DNA from: Sisyra terminalis
Taxonomy: Eukaryota > Arthropoda > Insecta > Neuroptera > Sisyridae
Length of the DNA stretch: 64,000 nt
Assembly: GCA_958496175.1 (NCBI GenBank)
Contig: OY292276.1
Location: 37,406,449-37,470,448, forward strand
Direction of reading: 5' to 3'
In this document: in pieces, positions 11,634 to 22,100 of the stretch
Numbering within the stretch: the stretch's first letter is position 1
Layout of the letters: each line of letters opens with the position of its first letter
Translations under genes and position numbers: made by a program
Notes under the pieces: generated by a model
The model's input: only the letters and a program-made list of their open reading frames with translations
Databases searched by the model: none
Told to the model about the DNA's origin: nothing

Positions 11634-14600
11634 TCATCTGTCTAATTCGATTCCTGTTTCTTTAAGAGCTGTTTGAGTCAGTCTTTCGATTTCACTGAGA
11701 AGTTGTTCAGTCTCAGCATCAAATTCATTTGCTTCCTCATTCAATGGTTGTATTGGATCCCATTCTAATGAATCAGGAGTAGAAATTCTAGACCACCCCG
11801 ATAAATTTGTAACTTCGCTTGAGCAGCGGGGTTGTGGTTGGACAATTGATTGATTTTGACTAGTAGATTCTAAATTAATGAAGTCTTCACTTTCGGAAAT
11901 AATTTGCCTGAAAAATTTCAATATTTTTTAATTTGATAGCTATTTAAATTTTCTTTTTCAATGAAAACAATAGTAATAAAACGAACAATTCTTTTCAATT
12001 TTTATATTGAATCGGTTGTCAACAATCATAAATACAATTTGATGTTGATATAGTTTTTATATTTGGCATTATTTGAAAATTACGGTTAAAATACAAATTT
12101 GAAACCTAGACAAAGACATACTTTAAACCGGTACAAGTGGCGTAGCTACAACAAGGGGATAGCAAGTCCCCAGTTATAGAGGTTTCCTAATAAGTCCCTT
12201 ATGTATTGGTGGGGTTTTAAAATAAAAGAACCTTTTTTGCAATTTTTTATCAACGGAAGATTATTTCGCAGAAGATATGAAAGATCAAATTACTGCCTTT
12301 GAAGAAAAAGAACCAAGTTAATTAAACACGAAAACTCTAATTGATGAATTTTCAGCTGGAAAAATAATTAAAACATACATATGTTCCATTTAATATATCT
12401 ATTTCAGTCATAAGTTAAAAAATAATGAAGTAAGGTTAATGTTATTAGTGGCCCTGTAGTACAATTAGCTTTTGGGTCTAAGAAATTTAGTTACGGCACT
12501 GATTGGTACAATTTGGCACTGTCTCATTCTCTATTTCGTTTTTAATTCAATTAGTGAATAAATCGGTCAATTCAGTACGAACGATTTATAATCGATTAAT
12601 TCATTATTGATAAATTCATTATGATCAATTATTCCTTAATTGAATGAAAACAAAAAATAGAATGAGGCATTGCCAGATTGTACTGGTCTAAAGTATACTT
12701 TGCCCAAAAATTGTTTAGATCGAATAGTAATTTTCAACAAAAATAAATACAAAACATAAGGTAATTTAAAAACGATCAAAATTGTACGGATGGTGTAACG
12801 TCACTGCTGTAAGCAATGCAAATGCATTAACATATAACAACTTTTATAATTACGAAAATTTGATAGATTTTCATAAGCGTTAAGCAACATTTTTATATTA
12901 ACGATTTAAAATTAAAATAATAAATAAATAAAATAAGAGACTCTGATCAATGTACTTTAAATTTTCTTCAATTGATAAGTTAGTGCATCCAAAACTTAAA
13001 TGAGTTTAGAATGTTGAACAAATTAATAACTTGTTAATAATAATTTTATTGAGGATGCCTTACCACGGTGCTGGTGAAGGAAGACCCTCATGCTCCCATT
13101 CTAAATCAAGAGATGAAGGCGGAGTGGAAGAAGACAATATGGAATGATTTTGGCCTCCTCGATTTAATAAAGCCCTAGCATCAAGACATTGCAGTGATAT
13201 ATCCCCAGCACTTAAAAAATACATTACGGTTATAGTTTATATAAAAAAAAACTTTGATAAATTAAACCTTTTTGATATTGGAATTTTACAGTTTGATGTA
13301 GATTCATTGAGACGACGATAGTTTGAATCGCCTTTAGGACTCCACAAATCTTCAGCCATTCCCAACATGGATTTTTTCTAAAGTAAAATAATTGGTAAGT
13401 TTCAGTTTATGCGTTTTTCATTGAGCTTTTTTAAATTACCTTATTAACTCTTTGCCTTTTTTCCATTTTAGAAAATATACGGTTTATGAAACTATTCCTT
13501 GTTAGCAACAAAGAAAAGAAAAAGAAAACATATAGCCAAAACCAAAGCCAGATTATATCCCCACAAGAAAAGAATCGTTTAAAAATTTACTTACTTATTT
13601 GAGTTTTGCGAGTTTTTCGTGCTTGCATCCTAAAAATGAGTAATTGTTAGATTGGTTATTTTTATTATGACCACAATTGAATGAGCATTGATTTATTTTA
13701 CTTTTGGAAATTAAATTGTAAATCGTAAATAAATGATGGTAAAGAGTAAAGTGAAAGTATTAAAGTATTAATTTCGTAATTGAAAAAATTTCGGGTAAAC
13801 TTCTTTGAAAATTATTTTGAAAGTGGTCTAAGTCCATTTCAAAGGCAAACTATATAATAACTTGATTTACTGATAGACCAGGCTGGGCTGATATTTGGGC
13901 TCAAGTGTACTTTAGTACACCCACAATCTGGCAACATAACATTTTCGACTTTGTTTTTAATTTAATTCACGATATTTTTGTTAATTCAATTCTAATATGG
14001 TATAATTCTCTCTTTTGTAGCTAAATTTTCATTATGGACCTATTTAATCGCGAATTAAATTAAAAACAAAGTCGAAAATGTAACGTTGCCAGATTGTGGG
14101 TGTGCTAAAGTACACTTGAGCCGATATTTATATTGTTACATTTTCAAAACACAATTTTTACACTGGTGGTCGAATGGTCAAGGTGGCCGCTCCAAAACTA
14201 GTAAGTGTTGGTTTAGAATCTCGTATCATGCGTATTGGCAGTTATAAAGCGACGATATATTACAATAAAAAGCAATAGTAGCGTCGTTCAAAATTAAATT
14301 TCCCATATTAATTCTTCCCTTTCATTATTATTCTTTTTTTTAATTGTTCTATTGATTGAGTCCCTAGAAGAGAACAGTGATCTCTTTGCTTCTCTTTTAC
14401 GACAGTACTTTTACTGATTACTGCTTATTGTGGGCTAATGCACAGTCGATGGTTTTTTGACGAACAAAATAATTCTACTCAATTTTGTTTAACTTGCTAA
14501 ATTTCACTGCTAAAGGACCAAAATTTTAATTTTTCTTAAAGAAAATATACAGAATAATGTTTCTATATTAGTAATTAACTGCAACAAAATTATTTCCCTA

Positions 14601-14790
14601 TCCTTATAAGTTTTACCTCCGTTACACTGTCCGTTAACGTAAAAAATTCAAGACTATCCTCGTGGACCAAGGGTGCTCTTCTCCAACTACGTGCTTGCCC
14701 ATGTTTTCCATGTCCAGAATTATTTCGACGTAAACATCGTCCCAAACATGTGCCCATATTATTACCACACGCCGTCAAATTCACCATCAA
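11634..14790 (-). CDS. AP1AR: Gadkin / AP-1 complex-associated regulatory protein-like
   Basis: Six exons: 14790-14617, 13629-13595, 13497-13440, 13377-13268, 13210-13064, 11907-11634. Every border is GT/AG and phases agree, giving 265 residues from the first Met. Recognition rests on two tryptophan-acidic motifs, SLDLEWEHEG (W164) and DSLEWDPI (W224), spaced as the LDLEWE and LEWE motifs of vertebrate gadkin, and on an N-terminal Cys cluster (GTCLGRC) like the palmitoylated N terminus of gadkin. Known role: gadkin links AP-1 on trans-Golgi/endosomal vesicles to kinesin-1; W-acidic motifs of this type bind kinesin light chain. The long coiled coil of the human protein is not evident; only a short basic segment (about residues 70-90) lies there. 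A start at Met12 would expose MG at the N terminus and would suit myristoylation. The assignment is by motif and is therefore moderate. Confidence 0.68.
12110..12715. mobile_element. MITE family B copy, split by a later insertion
   Basis: The left terminal segment CAAAGACATACTTTAAACCG (about 12110-12136) resumes at 12504 with GGTACAATTTGGCACTG and runs to a right inverted repeat ending near 12710 (ATTGCCAGATTGTAC, then AAAGTATACTTTG). The two arms are imperfect inverted repeats and match the family at 13898-14122. It lies in the last intron of the gadkin-like gene. Confidence 0.6.
12137..12503. mobile_element. hAT-like non-autonomous element nested in MITE B
   Basis: A segment of about 367 bp starting GTGGCGTAGCTAC and ending TTAGTTACGGCACTG. 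The ends are inverted repeats of the CAGTGGCGTAGCTA type that is common among hAT elements. It is flanked by CGGTACAA (12129-12136) and TGGTACAA (12504-12511), a 7-of-8 target duplication. No transposase frame. Confidence 0.65.
13898..14122. mobile_element. MITE family B, complete copy with long TIRs
   Basis: A 225-bp foldback unit. Left end GGGCTCAAGTGTACTTTAGT (from 13897) and right end TAAAGTACACTTGAGCC are inverted repeats that continue inward for roughly 80 bp through the CACAATCTGGCAAC and TTTTTAATTTAATTC blocks. Flanking GATATTTG (13890-13897) and GATATTTA (14123-14130) look like an 8-bp target duplication with one mismatch, which suggests a hAT-type transposase. It sits in intron 1 of the gadkin-like gene. 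Confidence 0.75.
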
Positions 14791-15468
14791 ATGATTGTCA
14801 TTTTCTAAAACTAATCATATTCAAACAAAAATAAATTTAGCAACTAATTGTACTCACTTTATATTTGCAAAAACATTATTTTTAATGCAACTCATAATTT
14901 CCTTGAATCGTCTGGCTCAGGGGAAAAATAAATTAAAAATCTTTTGGTTCATTGACATTTGTACAACAGAAGTGACAGAAGTACACAAACTACCCATAAC
15001 AAAATTGCATTTACAAATAAACATTAAAACTATTAATCGGAATATATCAATGAATTATCAATTGTAAAAACGAGGAATTTTTTATTGGAAAATAATATTT
15101 TCATTGTTATTCGTATTGAGAGCAAAATCAAACTATCAAGAATTACCGTGACATTTCTGATAACTTTGACAGTTCTTAAAATCAAATAAGAGATAGCGCT
15201 TAGTCAGTTGTCAAATGTGGAAAAGAGAAAGACAATTTTGAAAAATCGAACCGCGTGCAATGTTAATAATATTATAACTGTAATATTTTTTTATTAATAA
15301 GTGAAACATATGGTAAAATATAGAAATTAATTATTCAAAATGACTTGTGTGTATCAACTCGCCTTCACGTGCTCTTTTGTTTATTTTTTTTATGGAAAAA
15401 TATCTTATCATAATATGTTAAATTAATACTATGTGTTTTTCAAATAAATTTTTAGTATATTTCTGATC
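14791..15468. promoter_or_regulatory. Divergent promoter region, gadkin-like / ENPP
   Basis: The 678 bases between the start codons of two divergently transcribed genes. Both promoters and 5' UTRs should lie here. I see no clear TATA box or initiator, and the reading frame on the + strand inside it (14795-15067) has no recognisable content. Confidence 0.4.
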
Positions 15469-18400
15469 ATGATATATTTACTTTATATTCTGTTATTCAA
15501 TGAAGTGGTTAATTCAGTTATTTCTATTTCATCACATCCTATACTCATCGTTGTGTCTTTCGATGCTTTTCGTTCAGATTATATTAATGAAACACTTACA
15601 CCGACTTTATATCGATTACGATCACAAGGCACTTCCTCTGAATATATGAAAAATATATTTCCTACTAAAACATATCCGAACCATTTTGCAATAGGAACTG
15701 GACTTTATGCAGAAACGCATGGAGTTACTGGCAATTCAGTATATGATCCACGAGTGGATAAAGTAATAACATATGGACCAGATTTGTTTAATTTCAATCC
15801 CGAAGTTACTCCAATATGGGTACTTAATACTTATTTTTATCAATAAAAATATTTGACTATTTCCATTTTTCAGACATTGAACCAAATGACTGGTTTCGGC
15901 AGACATTCTGGGTCTATTATGTGGCCTGGTAGTAGTTTTAAATATCAAGGTATATATCCAACGTTTACTCAAATTTGGAATCCTACAATTCGATTTAAAG
16001 AGCGTGTTGATTTGGTAATTTTTATTATATGATTTTTTTTTAATAAAATACGAATATTATAAGTGTGTTTATAGGCAATTTCGTGGTTAACGCATCCTAA
16101 AACACCGGCTAATTTAATTATGTTATATTTTGAAGAGCCTGATGAACATGGCCATGTTTATGGAATAAATTCAGAGACCGCAGAAAGCTATATACGAGAG
16201 GTTGATGATATTGCATTATATTTGGAAATGCAACTTATTAGTAAAGGACTTCATGAAAGGGCTAATGTTATACACGTAAGTGATCATGGAATGATCAATG
16301 TAACTCCGCAAAAAATGATTAATTTGACTGCTGTGCTGGAGCCCAATAGTGTACGGTATGCTGATAGCTCACCATCTTTACATGTAATACCTGCTAAGGG
16401 TAAGGATTTTAAAAGATAGACAATTCCCTTAAAACAATTCACTAACAAATATTAATATATCCTATTATGAAAAGCAAAAATTATGTGTTCAAATAAAAAA
16501 TTTAGTGCTGAATTTTTTAGTTGATTAGCTCATAATAAAATAACACCCGATTTTTTTGAGGTTGCTGGTAAAAAAATGAAGAAGAAAGAAGCATGGCTCA
16601 TAGCGCGCAAGATAAACAGTGGAAGCTATTTCTCAGAAACGTCTTTAGGATTTTTGTGATCTCATTTAAAAATATTGCTCACTGCAACTGGAAAAATGTT
16701 TATGCAAATTCCAAGCACTACAAAAGTACTTTCAATAGTGAACGCAACTGAATTTTCTTGATTTAATCAGTGATTTTTTGGAATAATAAAAAATCGAAAC
16801 GATTTTTATCATAACATAGTTACTTATCGCCAAATTCATTGCTAAAATAATTTTTGAAATATCTTTAAGCGGGGGATCAAAACAATACAAGCATTTTGAA
16901 TGGAATTTCTAGGGTATGACTATCACTCACCTTACGAGCTTTATGCCCAGTTTTCTCCCATATGATCTTCGTTCATTTTATAGTATTGAAACCATTAATG
17001 CTACTACTGATGAAAACTCATAGCCTTCTGTGCCTTCCTTTTCCCATCATTATCATTCAGGACACTTTGTCGTTAGACTTTCGCACTTACTTCTTGGAGG
17101 CATTTTAAAGCAGAGCGATTTTTTGTCTAGCTATTAATGAAACACATCCCATAACATGAGCTAAGTTTATTAAAATCGCTAATGTTTTATATTTTTAGTT
17201 TTTATGATGTAGATCAGTGCTTTTCAAAGTTTTTCATACCACGGCCCCCTAAATCAGAAAAAAATCCAAGAGTTACCTTATATATTTCGTGGCTCCTCTC
17301 CTCAAAAATTTTAGGCTAAGTCTTTTCTAGAACAGTCAAATATGGCAACGTTGCATTTTCGACTTGGTTTTTAATTTAATTCGCGAATAAATCGGTCCAT
17401 TATGAAAATTTAGTCACAAAAGAGAAAAATATACCATATTAGTATTGAATTAACAAAAAAATCGTGAAAAGATTAAAAAACAAAGTAGAAAATGCAAAGT
17501 TGGCAGATTATATTGCTCTAAAAGGGACTTGAGCCAAATTTTAGGCTTTAGTGACTAACAGTTCTTTATTTATGTACCATTAATTATTATTATAGAAATA
17601 TTTCGTAGCTCCCTGGTAGAAACTACAGGGCCTCTTAGGGAGTCACCCCTTTCCTCCAGTTTGAGAAGTACTAGTTTAAATTCGAGATAAAAAAAGATCA
17701 TTTTTCAAAAATTTTTAGACTGCAGACCATCAATTTTCAAAGCGACCAAAGTAAATAGCTATTGGTAAAATTATCAGTTATTAATTAGTATTAACTGAAA
17801 AATGTTCTGAAAATCTTATATTTATAATTTAAAATTTTATATCAACAAAAAGGTTTTTTTATTGGATTATAGTTGAATTTTAAAAAATATATAATACTTA
17901 CTGGTATTTTACTTTTAAAGATTTAGCCAACTGTTCTCTTTTTTTTTAAATTTTCGATGAATTGTTTTTGGGAAAATATTTATGGATGAGTTATTTATGA
18001 AGTAGTAAATTATATTTTATTTTTTTAATAGGGAAAGAAAATGAAGTTTATAGGAGACTTAAAATCTTATCTCAGGAAAATAAGCATTTCCAGATTTATT
18101 CGAGAGAACAGATGCCAGATAAGTGGCATTTTAAACACGGAAAAAGAGTTCCACCAATGCTTGCTTTGGCGAATCCTGGTTATACATTTCAAGATTTTGA
18201 TAATTTAATTTTCCATTACGTTGATGCGTATAACAGATCTGGTAATTATTAAAACATACTTAAGGTTGTTTTCAAATTTCATTTTTTTCTTTACAGTAAG
18301 TTGTTCCAATTCGTATGGTATTCATGGTTATGATAACGATATGCGAGAAATGAATGCGTTTTTCATGGCACGCGGTCCAACAATACGAAAAAATCATAAA

Positions 18401-18888
18401 ATAGAACCATTTAACAATGTCGACCTGTTTAGTTTATTTTGTCATATTTTACATCTTACCCCCGTTCCAAACAATGGTTCATTTCATAATGTGGCTGAGA
18501 TTCTAATCGAAAATGAGCCTTTGTATGTAAGAAGAGTTTCATCTTTATATATGACTGGTACGTGGCTTTATGACTCATTATATTCTTATTTATATCCCCT
18601 TTTGTCGTACATCATACCTTGAATTTGTTCTGTATTACAACAATAAAACATAAAAATTAAATGCTTGTTATATGTGTATCTTTTTATATTTTAGTTGGAG
18701 CTGCTTTTTTCTCGTTATTATTTCTTGGATGTGTTGGTTGTACAGTTATTTGGTTGGCACGATGCAAAAAAATGAATGAAGAAATTTCAACAAATCGACG
18801 ATTTGGAGATGAAATGGGGTTTAGTTTGAATGATACGGTACTTGTTGAATCTCAACAATTACTTTTAAGTGATAGTGACGAAAACTAG
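15469..18888 (+). CDS. Ectonucleotide pyrophosphatase/phosphodiesterase, ENPP4/5-like
   Basis: Six exons: 15469-15819, 15874-16014, 16075-16399, 18032-18241, 18297-18557, 18695-18888. All borders are GT/AG and the model totals 493 residues, close to ENPP5. Domains in order: signal peptide (1-20), the alkaline-phosphatase-fold catalytic domain, one C-terminal membrane helix (about 430-451) and a short cytoplasmic tail. Metal and catalytic residues visible: Asp32 in VSFDAFR, nucleophile Thr68 in PTKTYPNH, Asn89, Asp187 and His191 in EEPDEHGHVYG, Asp234-His235 in SDHGM and His352 in GIHGY. All six metal ligands are thus present and the enzyme should be active. Type I topology matches ENPP4/5/6-like members rather than the type II ENPP1/3. 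Known role: hydrolysis of extracellular nucleotide or dinucleotide phosphodiester bonds at the cell surface; the exact substrate cannot be told. The last intron before the membrane exon leaves open a secreted isoform. Confidence 0.92.
17215..17674 (+). mobile_element. hAT-like MITE containing a nested MITE B
   Basis: Opens CAGTGCTTTTCAAAG and closes AGTTTGAGAAGTACTAG, inverted repeats of the hAT terminal type. Its left part (CCACGGCCCCCTAAATCAG) matches the element at 8312-8519. The unit is interrupted by MITE B at 17314-17535. It lies in the 1.6-kb intron 3 of the ENPP gene. I do not see a clear target duplication around it. Confidence 0.6.
17314..17535. mobile_element. MITE family B, complete copy with perfect 8-bp TSD
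   Basis: A 222-bp unit, GGCTAAGTC at the left and GGGACTTGAGCC at the right, with the same inner palindromic arms as 13898-14122. It is flanked by identical AAATTTTA octamers at 17306-17313 and 17536-17543. It was inserted after the hAT-like element that surrounds it. Confidence 0.8.
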
Positions 18889-19107
18889 TTTTAATAATTT
18901 TTAATTTATAAGAGCCGATGTATTAAAAAAAAAGAACTTAGGATAATCGAAAATAAAAAAATAAAATAATGAATTGAAAAACAAAATTATTATTACTTTG
19001 AATTTTGATACCCAAAATAAAGAAATATACACAGGTAAACTCAGGAGTTTATTTATATCTAAATATGAATGTTACTTGAAAATAAATTAATTGACTAGAT
19101 AAAATAA

Positions 19108-22100
19108 TTAATTTGAATCCGTATCATCATCATGTTGATATCGACTGCCGCGACTACGAGGTCCTCCTCTACGAATTTGATTTAAACAAGCCAACATTCT
19201 AATCATAAACGCTGCAGGAACCGTGATTGTGTCTCTAGTTTCTTCAAGCATTATTTCGTTTCTTTCAGTCAGCTAGAATAGTTTAAAAGTTTAAAAAGTT
19301 AATGGGTTTATATTTTATAGAAAGAGTTTAATAAAAATCATCAATAATTTACACCTCTTTAACCATCTCGTCATTAAAATCAGGTTCTTCACGTATAGGA
19401 CTCCAAAGTTTTACGTCGTAATCAATTCCGGATGTTGCCAAAAGGGGTAAATAAGGATGGGGTTGGATACAGTTAACAACATGTTGATCTCCCTGAAGTA
19501 GCATTACAATTTTACCGGTATATCGATCCCAAACAAAAATATGGCCACAATCTGAACCGGACATAACATAATTATTACCATAAAAAGTCGCTTCCTTAAT
19601 CATAGTCCTGAAAATAAAAACATTTAATACATTTGCATAACTTCTTTCCAAAGATAAAATACCTTGCGTTTCTATGACCTGTGAATTTTCTTTTCACATC
19701 CGGCATCAACGTTTCTTTTTCATCAAAATATGTTTCCTTTACTACTGAGTTTTCGTGGCATTGATTAAATCCATGATCAATATTATCTAATGGATCAGAG
19801 TCCTCTTCGTCTGATAGAAAAACGATTTCAGGATCAGATTCTTCTTGTTCCCGTTGAGGAGGTTCACGAGATGTAGATGGAACAGCCTCGCTAATAGTTC
19901 CTGGTATATTTTCATCCATAAGTTCTTGAACTTCACGATCAATCTCACTCTGAGAACTTGTGTTATTAGAACTTTCATAGAGGTGAATTTCAACGTTTGA
20001 TGTTTCGCTGGAACTGGATGCAGGAAAATTAACTTCCATGGAAACTTGGCTAGTTGATAAAGATGCTTCTTGATTTTCTGCATACTCTGTGTAATTACTT
20101 GATGTGGAGGGTTGTTCATTAGAATTGGTTGGGTTTTGATTATTTGAATTTTCAATTCTGTTGTCTTGTGTGGCTGTGTTACGAGTATTTCCTCGTCTAC
20201 GTCTTGGTGAATCCAGAGAATTTTCTCCACCTCCGCTTAGTGCAGCACGCGTTTGTGGATCATTTAACATACGAGTTAAAACATCAGTCATTCTTTGCAT
20301 CAATGTAGCTTGCAACTGAGGTCGAGCTTGTCCAATGCCATCTAAAATTATTGATTTTTTCTTATATTTTGCAATTTAGGTAAATGGTAACTTAAACCCT
20401 GTCCGCCTACAGTCCCAGGCCATATTATTAATTTAAGGTTTTATACAAAATGTACATATTCTACTAAATTAAATTTAATATTGTTTACTTTTTACATTAT
20501 AAAAAGTTGTATTGATTTTTAAGAAATATATTTTCTGGATAAGGGTTAAAACCTTGTTTATTATCCCTATTACCCTACTTTAGGATAATAGCCTTGATTT
20601 AAAACCCATTGAAAATATGTGGAAGTTGCTGAAGAAAAAAGTAGCTGAAGAGGTGGTCACAACAGAAAAATAGCCCTTAGAAAAAATATTCACGTATGGA
20701 ATCATCATCCACAAATACAGCAGACGGTATTGTCCTACATAGACAGCATTCTGCGCAGAATGGGAACTTTCATCAGTAAAATCAGTAAATTCAATCAATA
20801 AACGAGCTTTCAATTAAATATAAAATAATTCAGTTCGCCATAATTAAGATATTAATTCATTTGATGGTAAAAAATATTTTTTAGTAAATATGATTTTTGG
20901 TCACGCTAGTTGGTAATACGCGTAATAAATAAAATTTGTACAGGAAAGTTAAACCCAATCAAAATTATAAGCCCAAAATAAAATAGCTCTTACTTCAGGT
21001 TTTATACAAAACCTATAGTGCGTCTATTAATATGCCCAGGAACTGTAGATTTACTTTACTGAAAACTTTCAGATCTATAACTTAGCAGTGTCTACCTACT
21101 TTGCCTTGAGAGTTCTAGCGATTTATCAAAGGTCAAAACATATCAACAAAACATGTTCTAATATAAATATTTAGCCAATTAACAAAACTAGCAAAGATGT
21201 GCTACGACGTATTTCACAATAGAGAGGGAATAGACCAAAAAGATATATAAGAACTTTTATTTTAATAAAACCACGAAACAATATACTTATAAAAAAATAA
21301 AATACAACACGCCCAATACGAAATAGTTTTTTAATGAAGATAAATGACAAGTGATACTAAAAAAAATCCAACAGTATACCACAATAATAATTTGGAATCA
21401 TATAACAAAAAAAATATACTTCTCTCCTTTCCCAAATATATTACGTGGTTTATAAATATCCCCCTAAAGTTATGGGATACGTACGCTGATATAAACGTTA
21501 ATTAATCTGTCAGTCAATTTCAATAAAGTTAATTTTAAAATATTTAAATTTACTCTCAAAACTTTTATTATGTAATATGTATTACACCTAAATGGTACAT
21601 TTTTTTCAAAATCAGTTCAACCGTTTTTAACTGAGGTTATTTGACTGATGAAAAGATAAATAATAAAACGAAGATTTATCTAGAAATCAAAAACTTTTGT
21701 TGAATGATATAGATTTTCATTAAAAATTTATGTTAAAAAGAGCACAAAAAAAAATTGAATTTTAAATTTAAAACTCACTGTTAACATTAACAGCTTCTCC
21801 TTCAGGGCGAGCATCTGGTCCCGTATCCGACCAATCACCTCGTAGTCTCAACTTTCTAACTTTTCTTCCATTAGTGTTTCCATTATCTTTCAAAATATTA
21901 TTTGATTCTTTAATTTTCAGTCTTTTTGCACTAGGATCCTGAAACGTTAATTTATCGCGAAACTACTTCGAAAATCTTTCAATGGAAAAGATAAATTACC
22001 TTAACACCAAACAAATAAAGATAATCTGTAGAATAGCTGACCAAAATATCTTCTCCGTCAGGACTATAACTTAAAGAAGTAATTCTATAAATTTGCTGGT

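Noticed and set aside
19787..20230. 147-residue minus-strand frame overlapping DCAF6 exon 5.
   Set aside because: An out-of-frame shadow of the Ser/Glu-rich linker of DCAF6, whose true frame is fixed by the flanking exons.
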